64,000 bases of DNA from Candidatus Limicola stercorigallinarum (lineage in GTDB: Bacteria > Actinomycetota > Coriobacteriia > Coriobacteriales > Coriobacteriaceae), in the NCBI GenBank assembly GCA_018711625.1, contig DVID01000009.1, forward strand, positions 62,001-126,000, written 5' to 3'. The notes beneath the pieces are model-generated. The model saw only the letters and a list, made by a program, of their open reading frames with translations, was not told the origin of the DNA and ran no database searches. Shown in pieces: positions 1 through 10,909 of the stretch; the first letter of the stretch is position 1; each line of letters begins with the position of its first letter. The position numbers and the translations under genes were made by a program.

Positions 1-1078
1 CGCGCGTCTTGTTGAGGTTGGCCTTCATCTGTTCGGGATAGAGGATGAGGCCGTCGATTACGCGAATGAGGCACTGGAACATATGGTCGAGCGCGATGAA
101 GCTATCGGCCTGGGCCACGCGCTCGGCAGAGCTGTGCGAGATGTCGCGCTCATGCCAGAGGGCAACGTTATCAAAGGCGACTTGCGCATTTGCCTTCACT
201 ACACGAGAAAGGCCGCAGACCTTCTCCATGGTGATGGGGTTGCGCTTGTGCGGCATGGCCGAACTGCCCTTCTGACCCTTCTTGAACGGCTCTTCGGCCT
301 CCAAGGTATCGGTCTTTTGGAGGTTACGCACCTCAGTGGCAATGCGCTCGCAGGTGGCAGCGGTGGTGGCCAGCACCCCGGCGAGGTACGCATGGTGATC
401 GCGGCTGATGACCTGCGTGGACAGCGGGTCGTGAACAAGACCCAGATGCTCGCAGACGTACTCCTCCACAAACGGGTCGATGGAGCTGTAGGTACCCACG
501 GCACCGGAAATAGCGCCGAAGGCAACGTTCTTACGGGCATCGATGAGACGGTCGAGGTCGCGGCGGAGCTCCCAGGCCCAGCTACCAAACTTCATGCCAA
601 ACGTCATGGGCTCGGCATGGATGCCGTGCGTACGGCCGGCGCAAAGCGTGTTGCGCTCCTCAAAGGCACGGCGCTTGCAGATCTCGCCGAGCTTTTTCAC
701 GTCCTCAATAATGATGTCCGTCGCCTGAACAAGCTGGTAGCAGAGGGCCGTATCACCAAGGTCAGAGCTGGTCATGCCAAAGTGCACCCAACGGCTGGGC
801 TTGGGCTCGCCTTCGGGCACATCCTTGTCGATGTACTCGCCCATGTTGGTGAGGAAGGCGATGACGTCGTGGTTGGTAACGGCCTCAATGGCGTCGACTT
901 CATCCTTGTTGAAAGCGGCATGCTCGCGAATCCACGCGGCCTCCTCCTTGGTGATGCCAATCTTGCCCATCTCTGCATGGGCCTCGCAGGCGAGCACCTC
1001 GATTTCCTGCCAGATGGCGTATTTGTTCTCCAGCGAGAAAATGTGGCCCATTTCAGGACGGGTATAGCGGTCGATCAT
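1..1078 (-). CDS. purB: Adenylosuccinate lyase, 3' end truncated by window edge
   Basis: Minus-strand translation from ATG at 1078: MIDRYTRPEMGHIFSLENKYAIWQEIEVLACEAHAEMG...; contains GSSAMPHKRNPITMEKVCGLSR signature. Open at the window edge, so absent from the ORF track. Confidence 0.95.
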   Translation of the reverse strand, partial: MIDRYTRPEMGHIFSLENKYAIWQEIEVLACEAHAEMGKIGITKEEAAWIREHAAFNKDEVDAIEAVTNHDVIAFLTNMGEYIDKDVPEGEPKPSRWVHFGMTSSDLGDTALCYQLVQATDIIIEDVKKLGEICKRRAFEERNTLCAGRTHGIHAEPMTFGMKFGSWAWELRRDLDRLIDARKNVAFGAISGAVGTYSSIDPFVEEYVCEHLGLVHDPLSTQVISRDHHAYLAGVLATTAATCERIATEVRNLQKTDTLEAEEPFKKGQKGSSAMPHKRNPITMEKVCGLSRVVKANAQVAFDNVALWHERDISHSSAERVAQADSFIALDHMFQCLIRVIDGLILYPEQMKANLNKTR

Positions 1079-1272
1079 GTGCGGCTCCTTTTTGAGTATT
1101 GGCACGCTATGGGTACCGCTCTATTGTACGCGGGCGCGGCGGGGCAAGCAGCAAATCCCCCGCATGCCGCGGAATACCCATGCCTAGCCGCGCGATTTGC
1201 CGTTGGGCGTACGGCATTCAGGACGGAACATCTGACGGATTCGCAGTTGCGGCTGGAGCGCAGTCATCAACT

Positions 1273-1420
1273 CCAAAAACATTGCGATTTGTTGCAGTTT
1301 AGGGCACACCCTACGAGTAGACTTACCTTCGCGCGGAATAAAAACGCAGGTCACAGAGTTGGACTTTCCTCGTGTATCCGAGAGGTAGGGCCTAAACTGC
1401 AACAAATCGCAATGTTTTGG
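1273..1420. repeat. Palindromic intergenic repeat, copy 1
   Basis: Inverted arms ccaaaaacattgcgatttgttgcagtttagg / cctaaactgcaacaaatcgcaatgttttgg (about 30 bp); the reverse complement of the core aligns with the repeat at 40878-41030. Confidence 0.85.
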
Positions 1421-1520
1421 TTGGAGGGGTGGAGCCAAGCTCGTTTCACCCTATCAAACCGCGAAATATCGTCATCTTTTCCAAGCTTTCGCGGTACTGG
1501 GAGTCATCGCATGTCGGTGG

Positions 1521-1596
1521 GTCCGCGCACGGGGCCCGTATATGGAAAAGGCAGACGCTGGTGCCTTCAAATTCCTGGAGCGGGCAACGGGACTCG
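1521..1596 (-). repeat. Distal direct-repeat copy of tRNA-Gly 3' end plus terminator
   Basis: Near-identical to 1701-1778 (gtccgcgcacggggcccg.atatg.aaaaggca...ctggtgccttcaaattcctggagcgggcaacgggactcg). Confidence 0.85.
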
Positions 1597-1700
1597 CGTA
1601 TTCGCTCCGCGAATCCGCAGCTTCGGATGCTTCGCATCCTCGCACGCTCGCTGGCAAACGCTCACGCGTTTGCTCAGCCTCGCGACCCCAGCGGGTTCGA
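1597..1700 (-). repeat. Three-hairpin cassette between tRNA-Gly 3' repeats (locus 1)
   Basis: Hairpins gcaaacgctcacgcgtttgc (1654-1673), ggatgcttcgcatcc (1625-1639), attcgctccgcgaat (1599-1613); homologous to the cassette at 36008-36108. Confidence 0.8.
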
Positions 1701-1757
1701 GTCCGCGCACGGGGCCCGAATATGCAAAAGGCACCATCGCTGGTGCCTTCAAATTCC

Positions 1758-1832
1758 TGGAGCGGGCAACGGGACTCGAACCCGCGAGTGTCAGCTTGGG
1801 AAGCTGATGCCTTACCACTTGGCGATGCCCGC
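1758..1832 (-). tRNA. tRNA-Gly (anticodon CCC)
   Basis: Minus strand GCGGGCATCGCCAAGTGGTAAGGCATCAGCTTCCCAAGCTGACACTCGCGGGTTCGAGTCCCGTTGCCCGCTCCA; 7-bp acceptor pairing, loop TTCCCAA, encoded CCA. Confidence 0.93.
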
Positions 1833-2069
1833 GTATGTGCACCACATGCGTTGGTGCTCAAGAAAGTATATCGTGCCCGTATTCGCAGGACAAGGCATGG
1901 CAGTAGAAACAGGTACGATCCGCACGAAACGGACTGGCCCATCATGTATCCATCTATGAAAGAATCTGTGGAGCGTTGGGTTTTTGGGTACTATAACTAT
2001 CCGAATCAGCAAGCATGCGCTGGACCGGCCCAGCCGGAGCCAGCGGTATCCACCCTAGGAGGTGCCATA

Positions 2070-2597
2070 ATGATCCGCGTTGACATTGAGACCATCATCA
2101 TGGCCTCCGGTGCGGTTCCGTCTCTCATCGTATTGCGCGAGCGTCCCAACCGCACGGAGAGCAAAGCTCCCCTGCGGGCGCTCTCCATCCAAACCGGCTC
2201 GTTCGAGGCAGCATCCATCAGCCGCGGCATTGAGGGCAACACCGGGTCGCGCCCCATCACGCACGACCTCTTTGTCGACACCATCCAAAAGCTCGGGGCA
2301 CGCCTTGAACGCGTGGAAATCAATCGCGTCGACGCCCCCGTGTTCTACTCTTCGATTGTGCTGGCGCAAGACCACAGCAGTGATGACGAGAACGCCTCGG
2401 CACGCGAGATCACGGTTGATGCGCGCCCCAGCGACGCTCTCGCGCTCGCCGTACGTGCAAACGCGCCCATCTTCGTTGAGGATGACGTGATGAACCGGGC
2501 AGGAACCATTTCCTACCGCACCGAAAAGGCATCGGGCGATGACGAACTCGAGAAGTTCGATGAGTTTGTGCAAACGCTCTCGCCCGACGATTTCTAA
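2070..2597 (+). CDS. Bifunctional nuclease family protein (DUF151/BFN-like)
   Basis: MIRVDIETIIMASGAVPSLIVLRE...ITVDARPSDALALAVRANAPIFVEDDV; RBS aggaggtg upstream of the ATG. Confidence 0.85.
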   Translation: MIRVDIETIIMASGAVPSLIVLRERPNRTESKAPLRALSIQTGSFEAASISRGIEGNTGSRPITHDLFVDTIQKLGARLERVEINRVDAPVFYSSIVLAQDHSSDDENASAREITVDARPSDALALAVRANAPIFVEDDVMNRAGTISYRTEKASGDDELEKFDEFVQTLSPDDF

Positions 2598-2682
2598 GGA
2601 AAAGCCCTTGTGCCCGTGCGTGTGGCGCAGACACACCTAGACGAAGCGAGACCACGTTTTCAACCTCTATCTAACGCTTAGC

Positions 2683-2714
2683 AAACGAGGCGGCCCCTCA
2701 GGACCGCCTCGTTT
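2683..2714. terminator. Bidirectional hairpin terminator between the BFN gene and gyrA
   Basis: aaacgaggcgg-cccctcagga-ccgcctcgttt, between convergent genes. Confidence 0.8.
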
Positions 2715-2754
2715 CATATCTGACAAATATGTCTAGGGAAAGAGGGTTTGCACC

Positions 2755-5505
2755 CTACTCGTCCATCAGATCCTCAAGCGCCTCGTCAGCCGCACCAATA
2801 TCCACGCGGTCATCCTCGGGCTCGCCTGCGGCGCCAAGGTCAAGCGCTTCTTGGCCCTCCACCACAGCGGCCGTCTTCGCATTCTTCTTGGCACTCGTCA
2901 TACGCGCTACGGCGGTCACACGGTCACCATCCGCCACGGTGAGAATCTTCACGCCCTGCGTGGCGCGGCCGGTTTCCGAAATATCGGTAGTCTTGACGCG
3001 GATAACCGTCGCACCCTCGGTGATAATGAAGAGCTCATGCTGCGGGCCAACCGTCTTCATGGCAGCCAGCTTGCCCTTCTTATCCGTCATCTGAATGGTG
3101 TAGACACCCTGGCCGCCACGGTTTTGGCACGGGTAATCCGCCACCGGGGTGCGCTTACCAAAGCCCAGCTCGGTGATCACAAAGAGGTCACCACGGCCGT
3201 TGGAGATCTCCATGCCCAGCACGCGCGCGTCGTCCTTCATGGTGATACCGCGCACGCCGCTCGTGTCGCGACCGGTGGCACGCACCTGGCCCTCGTCAAA
3301 GACAATGGCCTTGCCCGCCGTCGTGGCCATGATCACCTTGTCGCCCGGACGCACGCGACGCACGTCAAGCAGGGAGTCACCCGCCTTGAGGTTGATAGCG
3401 ATGATGCCATCGCGGCGCGAGCGATCGTAGGCGCTCATGACGGTCTTCTTGACCATGCCGTCCGTTGTGGCGAAGAGCAGATACTCGTCATCGGGGAACT
3501 CACGGCACGAGATGACACTCGCAATGCGCTCGCCATCCTCAAACGGCAGCAGGTTCACAATCGCGGTACCGCGTGCCTGGCGGCTACCGATGGGCAGCTC
3601 ATGCACCTTTAGGCGGTACACCTTGCCGCGGTTGGAGAAGAAGAGCACGTACTCGTGGGTGCTTGCGATGAACATCTCAGAGATGACGTCGTCTTCTTTG
3701 AGGTTCACGCCCGAGACACCCTTGCCGCCGCGCTTCTGCGAGCGGTAGGTGGCCACCGGGATGCGTTTCACGTAGCCGGTGTGGGTGATGGTCACCACCA
3801 TGTCCTCGTCGGCGATGAGGTCCTCCACGTCGAGGTCCTTCTCGGCAGCGCGGATCTCGGTGCGGCGCTTGTCGCCAAACTTATGCGCAATCTCGCGCAT
3901 CTCGTCCTTGATAACGCCAAGGATTTTATCCTCGTGCGCCAGCAGGTCCTCGTAGTAGGCGATGGCACGACGAAGGCCGTCGAGCTCGGTTTGGATCTTG
4001 TCACGCTCAAGACCGGTCAGGCGGCGGAGCTTCATCTCCAGGATGGCCGTGGTCTGCTCGGGCGTGAAGCCAAAGCGTGCGATAAGGCGCTCGCTCGCCT
4101 CGGCGTCGGTGCGCGAGGAGCGGATGATGGAGATGACCTCGTCGATATGGTCGAGTGCAAGCAGGTAGCCCTCGAGAATGTGCGCGCGGGCCTGGGCCTT
4201 CTTGAGGTCGTAGCGGGTGCGGCGGGTGACAACGTCGACCTGGTGGTCGATATAGCAGCGCAGCATCTCGGTGAGCGACAGGCACTTGGGCACGCCGTTC
4301 ACGAGCGCCAGGTTGTTCACGCCAAAGGTGCTCTGCAGCGACGTGTACTTGTACAGGTTGTTGAGCACGACCTGCGGGATGATGCCCTTCTTGAGCTCGA
4401 TGACAAGACGGATGCCCTTCTGCGTGGACTCGTCGCGCATATCGGAGATGCCCTCGATGCGCTTCTCGTTCACGAGCTGGGCGATCTTCTCCTGCAGCGT
4501 GCCCTTGTTCACCTGGTAGGGAATCTCGGTGAACACGAGGCGGTTGCGGCCGGTCTTGGTGGACTCCACATGCGCCGTCGCACGCACGGTGATGGAGCCG
4601 CGCCCGGTCTCGTAGGCCTTGCGGATACCGTCGGAGCCCATAATCACAGCGCCGGTGGGGAAATCCGGGCCCGGCATAATCTGCATGAGCTCGTCCACCG
4701 TAGCATCCGGGTGGTCGATAAGGTGGCAGGTGGCCTCGATAGCCTCGGTGAGGTTGTGCGGCGGGATGTTCGTGGCCATACCCACGGCGATGCCCGAGGA
4801 GCCGTTAACCAGCAGGTTGGGGAAGCGTGCCGGCAGCACGCGCGGCTCAGCAAGCGATTCGTCGTAGTTGGGCTGCCAGTCTACGGTGTCCTTCTGCAGG
4901 TCGCGCAGAAGCTCCATGGCGGGCTTGGCCAGGCGGCTCTCGGTGTAACGCATGGCGGCGGCGGAGTCGCCGTCGATGTTGCCGAAGTTGCCGTGGCCGT
5001 CGATGAGCGGCACGCGCATGGAGAACCACTGCGCGAGGCGGACCATAGTGTCATACACCGCGAAGTCACCATGCGGGTGGTACTTACCGATAACCTCGCC
5101 CACCGTCCACGCACTCTTCTTGTGCGGACGGTTGGGGTAGATGCCCGACTCGTTCATGGCGTAGAGGATGCGGCGGTGCACAGGCTTCAAGCCGTCGCGC
5201 ACATCCGGCAGGGCGCGGGCCGTGATGACCGACATGGAGTATTCGATGAAGCTCTGTCGCATCTCGCGGCCAAACTCCGAGACCTGGAGCTGTCCGCCGT
5301 TGATATCCTCGCCCGCGTCTTCACCACGGTCGACGGTTCCGAAGCTCTCCTCAAGCTCCTCGCCGTCCTCAGCATCCTCCTCGTTAGAGTCATCCTCGAT
5401 ATAGACGTCGGCGCCCTCGTCGTCGCTCTCCGCACGGGCAAGCAGACGCTTCAGGTCGTCTGGCAGCCCCTCGTCGGGCGGCGTGTTGTTCATATCATCT
5501 GCCAC
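2755..5505 (-). CDS. gyrA: DNA gyrase subunit A
   Basis: 916 aa; [47 protein letters not shown] motifs; acidic N-terminal extension. Confidence 0.97.
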   Translation of the reverse strand: MADDMNNTPPDEGLPDDLKRLLARAESDDEGADVYIEDDSNEEDAEDGEELEESFGTVDRGEDAGEDINGGQLQVSEFGREMRQSFIEYSMSVITARALPDVRDGLKPVHRRILYAMNESGIYPNRPHKKSAWTVGEVIGKYHPHGDFAVYDTMVRLAQWFSMRVPLIDGHGNFGNIDGDSAAAMRYTESRLAKPAMELLRDLQKDTVDWQPNYDESLAEPRVLPARFPNLLVNGSSGIAVGMATNIPPHNLTEAIEATCHLIDHPDATVDELMQIMPGPDFPTGAVIMGSDGIRKAYETGRGSITVRATAHVESTKTGRNRLVFTEIPYQVNKGTLQEKIAQLVNEKRIEGISDMRDESTQKGIRLVIELKKGIIPQVVLNNLYKYTSLQSTFGVNNLALVNGVPKCLSLTEMLRCYIDHQVDVVTRRTRYDLKKAQARAHILEGYLLALDHIDEVISIIRSSRTDAEASERLIARFGFTPEQTTAILEMKLRRLTGLERDKIQTELDGLRRAIAYYEDLLAHEDKILGVIKDEMREIAHKFGDKRRTEIRAAEKDLDVEDLIADEDMVVTITHTGYVKRIPVATYRSQKRGGKGVSGVNLKEDDVISEMFIASTHEYVLFFSNRGKVYRLKVHELPIGSRQARGTAIVNLLPFEDGERIASVISCREFPDDEYLLFATTDGMVKKTVMSAYDRSRRDGIIAINLKAGDSLLDVRRVRPGDKVIMATTAGKAIVFDEGQVRATGRDTSGVRGITMKDDARVLGMEISNGRGDLFVITELGFGKRTPVADYPCQNRGGQGVYTIQMTDKKGKLAAMKTVGPQHELFIITEGATVIRVKTTDISETGRATQGVKILTVADGDRVTAVARMTSAKKNAKTAAVVEGQEALDLGAAGEPEDDRVDIGAADEALEDLMDE

Positions 5506-5585
5506 GTATACCTCCTACGTAGGTTATTTGGGTCATTTGGGGACGTGTTCGTTTTGCCCCATCCGTCCCGCATCAGGTTTTTGGG

Positions 5586-5680
5586 TTGTCGAGGTGCCCG
5601 AGATTGCCCTGAAAGCGGAGGGCGCACGCCTAACGTGCGGCGCCCGACTGCTTGAAGGGCAAGATTGGGTGCCTCGACAA
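5586..5680. repeat. Imperfect inverted repeat in the gyrB-gyrA intergenic region
   Basis: ttgtcgaggtgcccgagattgccct (5586-5610) versus agggcaagattgggtgcctcgacaa (5656-5680). Confidence 0.7.
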
Positions 5681-5687
5681 GCCAAAG

Positions 5688-7763
<2,076 letters not shown>

Positions 7764-7831
7764 TCATGATAGCGGAAAACAAGCCTCTCAAAATGGCGTT
7801 TCAACACCTCTACAAGGCCACCAGATTGGCT

Positions 7832-8407
7832 CTACGGCCTTTTGAGGGTGTCTGTACTCTTTTTCCACTCAAGGCTCGCCCGCATGGCGGATTTGAGGGC
7901 ATCGCGGAGGCGGTCGTTTTCAACGGGTGCCACGGCCGCATCAAGAGCAGCCACCTCATCGCAGGACAGCTCCTGGCGGGGCGGACGCTCCGCCTTGGCG
8001 GGCATGGTGGCCCGAGCGCGCTGCTTATGCTGCGCGGCATTGCGCTCGTACCCGGGTTTTGAGGTGCGGAACACAAACCCGTCGAGGTCAACTCCTTCGC
8101 GGGCCATGCGGGCGCGGATAATCTCGCGAAGCATGGTGAGTTCCTGCGTCCACGCGGGCTCGTCGACGTAGACCAAGAGCCTATTCGATTCGGGGAGATA
8201 CCTCAAGCCTGTCACGTGGCTACCTTCTCGTGTGCCGCCACATACGGCGTTCCACGCCCGGTACACCTCGCGCGAACGCTCGGCGGCGTGCATTTGCTCA
8301 AGGCGCTCCGGCGAGGCGGCGTCTATGATACGGCTCCGCTCGCGCGCCAAAAAAGTCTGCAGCCCCACGGTTCCCCGCTCACGGCCCTGCCTTCCGCGTG
8401 CCATCAC
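7832..8407 (-). CDS. DUF721 / DciA-like protein
   Basis: Follows recF; ...VYRAWNAVCGGTREGSHVTGLRYLPESNRLLVYVDEPAWTQELTMLREIIRARM resembles the DUF721 domain. Confidence 0.8.
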   Translation of the reverse strand: MMARGRQGRERGTVGLQTFLARERSRIIDAASPERLEQMHAAERSREVYRAWNAVCGGTREGSHVTGLRYLPESNRLLVYVDEPAWTQELTMLREIIRARMAREGVDLDGFVFRTSKPGYERNAAQHKQRARATMPAKAERPPRQELSCDEVAALDAAVAPVENDRLRDALKSAMRASLEWKKSTDTLKRP

Positions 8408-9567
8408 TGGCCTCCTTGGTCTGCGGCGGCTTCGGCACCTGCGGCGCCGAGCCTGTCGGTCCCCACGGTGACCACCCGCGCACGGCGGAGCACGTCATCC
8501 GAGAAATAGCCCAGGTTCGTGGTGGTGATAACCGTCTGAATCTCTTCTTGGATGAAGGCCAAAAACGCATGGCGGCGCGCGGCGTCAAGCTCGCTCATCA
8601 CGTCGTCAAGCAGAAGGAGCGGCGGCGCCCCGAGGATATCGCGCGTCACCTGCACCTCGGCCACCTTCCAAGCAAGCACCAGGCTCCGCTGTTGCCCCTG
8701 CGAAGCAAACGTACGTGCATCGCGGCCGTCAATGGTGAAGCGAATCTCGTCGCGGTGCGGCCCCACAAGCGTCATGCCACGGCGGAGCTCGTCGTCATGA
8801 GCGGCGCCCAACCGCTGCCAGAACAGGTCGGTCGCCGTGGCGCGGTCAAACGGTGCCGCGCCATCCGTGGCCACCGGCACCTCCTCATCTGCAATCGACG
8901 GCACATAGCGCACGTCAAGCTCCTCGTGCTCGGCAATGCCACGATATGCCTCGATAAGGTGTGCGCGCACCCGAGCAAGCAGGGCGGTGCGGTGCATCAT
9001 GAGCGAAACGCCCGTCTGCACCAACGCCTCATCCCACGCCGCGAGCACGCCCGGGTCGCCACCATAGGTGCGCAGGAGCGTGTTGCGCTGCTCGACGATA
9101 CGCTCATACGAGCTCACGAGCTGGGCATATTGCTCGTTCAGCTGGATGCCAAACGTATCGAGCGCTTCACGGCGCAGACGCGCCGAACGTTTCACCATGT
9201 CTAGATCGTCAGGACAGAAGAGCACCGAGGGAAGCACCCCGCGCACACCCGACGCCCGACACCGCTTTCCGTTGCGCACAAACTGACGCTTACCTGCCAC
9301 AACCTCGCAGGCAAGGTCGATATGACGTCCATCGCCCTCAACCACAAGCTCCATGCGCGCCGAGGAGCGCCCGGTGCGCACGAGTTCCGCCGGCGTTGGC
9401 CGCCGGAACGAACGGCCCGAGGTGAGCAGCTGGAGCGCTTCGATGAGGTTGGTCTTGCCAGCAGCGTTGCGGCCCACAAGAATCGTCACCCCCGAAGACA
9501 GCTCGAGGGTTGCGTGCGAAAAGTTGCGGTAATCCGCCACCTGCAGGGTGCGGGCTGTAAGCGTCAC
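8404..9567 (-). CDS. recF: DNA replication and repair protein RecF
   Basis: MTLTARTLQVADYRNFSHATLELSSGVTILVGRNAAGKTNLIEAL...LLLLDDVMSELDAARR. Confidence 0.96.
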   Translation of the reverse strand: MTLTARTLQVADYRNFSHATLELSSGVTILVGRNAAGKTNLIEALQLLTSGRSFRRPTPAELVRTGRSSARMELVVEGDGRHIDLACEVVAGKRQFVRNGKRCRASGVRGVLPSVLFCPDDLDMVKRSARLRREALDTFGIQLNEQYAQLVSSYERIVEQRNTLLRTYGGDPGVLAAWDEALVQTGVSLMMHRTALLARVRAHLIEAYRGIAEHEELDVRYVPSIADEEVPVATDGAAPFDRATATDLFWQRLGAAHDDELRRGMTLVGPHRDEIRFTIDGRDARTFASQGQQRSLVLAWKVAEVQVTRDILGAPPLLLLDDVMSELDAARRHAFLAFIQEEIQTVITTTNLGYFSDDVLRRARVVTVGTDRLGAAGAEAAADQGGQ

Positions 9568-9576
9568 GGTGCGTCA

Positions 9577-10680
9577 CTAGATGCGGACGGGCATAACAAG
9601 ATAGAGGTAATTAATCTTGTCATATGCCTTGAACACACCGGCCTGGCTGTAGCTCTTGAGCTCGAGCGTAAGCTCCTTCTCACGGCCGAGCACATTCAGG
9701 CAGCCAAAGATGTAGTGGTAGTTGAACGCGATCACGCCCGACTCACCCGCCACCTCAACATCGATGGTCTCCTGCGCCAGATCCTGATCGTTGGAGATAG
9801 ATGAGAGGGAAAGCGTGCCCGCCTGCGCGTCAATCTCAAACTTGACGGCAGGGTTGGTGGTGGCAATGACCGCCACGCGCTTAAGCGCGGCCGAGAAGGC
9901 GTCGACGTCGATCTTCACGCTCGTTACGCACGAATCGGGGATGAGCTGCTTGTAGTTGGGATACATGCCCTCAATGCGGCGCGACACGTAGCAGGTGTTC
10001 CCGGCCTCGAATACCACCTGGGTGTCGGTGGCGCCCACCAAGATGGTCGGCTGGTCGCTCATGATTGAAAGCGCGTCGTTGAAGGCGTCGGCTGGGACGT
10101 TGAGCTCAAAGCTCCCCTCCAGCGAGGACGTCTCAACCTGGGTATCGACCACGGCCAAACGGAAGGAATCGGTTGCCACGAGGCGGATGGTATTGTTCTC
10201 AACCGTCATGTGCACGCCGCCCAGGATGGGACGGGCCTTGTCGCTTGAGGTCACGCGCCACACGCGGGCCACCATCTCGGTGAGAACATTGGTGGGAAGC
10301 TCCACCGCGGCCTCGATGGCATAGGTGGGGAACTCCGGGAAGTCCGCCGCGGCAAGCGTGTTCAGGCGGAAGCGGCTCTTGGCGCAGGTGATGAGCACCT
10401 GGCGCTCCACCGTCTCGAAGGAAACCGGTGCATCGGGAAGGGTCTTGGTGATATTGGCAAGCATCTTGCACGGGATGACCATCTCGCCAGGCTCCTCCAC
10501 GAGCGCTGCCACACGGTGGCGGATGGAGATGGTGTAGTTAGAGGTTTGGAACTCGAGCACACCATCGGCTGCGCGCACGAGCACGCCCGAGAGGATGGGA
10601 AGCGTCGAGGCGCTCGCGACGCCTTTCGACACGATGGCGATTGCGTCGGCGAGGGTTCCTTGGCTTACGGTGAACTTCAT
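9577..10680 (-). CDS. dnaN: DNA polymerase III beta subunit
   Basis: Start MKFTVSQGTLADAIAIVSKGVASASTLPILSGVLV at 10680; C-terminus YLVMPVRI. Confidence 0.96.
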   Translation of the reverse strand: MKFTVSQGTLADAIAIVSKGVASASTLPILSGVLVRAADGVLEFQTSNYTISIRHRVAALVEEPGEMVIPCKMLANITKTLPDAPVSFETVERQVLITCAKSRFRLNTLAAADFPEFPTYAIEAAVELPTNVLTEMVARVWRVTSSDKARPILGGVHMTVENNTIRLVATDSFRLAVVDTQVETSSLEGSFELNVPADAFNDALSIMSDQPTILVGATDTQVVFEAGNTCYVSRRIEGMYPNYKQLIPDSCVTSVKIDVDAFSAALKRVAVIATTNPAVKFEIDAQAGTLSLSSISNDQDLAQETIDVEVAGESGVIAFNYHYIFGCLNVLGREKELTLELKSYSQAGVFKAYDKINYLYLVMPVRI

Positions 10681-10909
10681 GGCGCTCCCTTTCTTTATAT
10701 CTATATAGATATATCTTCCATAATAGTAATAAGACCGTGGAAGATGTTGGAAAGTCACAAATGGGCAGGTTGAAGGCTTAAACCTATTCGACGCAACCTG
10801 TTGAGAACCACCCTTGTTGTCAACAGACCACATATGCCTTGCAGGTCATCCACTACCAAGGGCCAGTTATCCACACCCTTTCCCACGCTGTTCCACATCT
10901 TATCCAACC
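10681..10909. promoter_or_regulatory. oriC: dnaA-dnaN intergenic region, candidate origin element
   Basis: Perfect DnaA box TTATCCACA (10867-10875), several near-boxes, AT-rich stretch with an 18-bp perfect palindrome TATATCTATATAGATATA (10696-10713). Confidence 0.6.

Noticed and set aside
83-1807. 574-aa plus-strand ORF and overlapping ORFs 1417..1959, 1472..1945, 1542..2597
   Set aside because: They run antisense to purB and through tRNA-Gly and its repeats (GQRDSNPRVSAWEADALP is the usual antisense-tRNA artefact).
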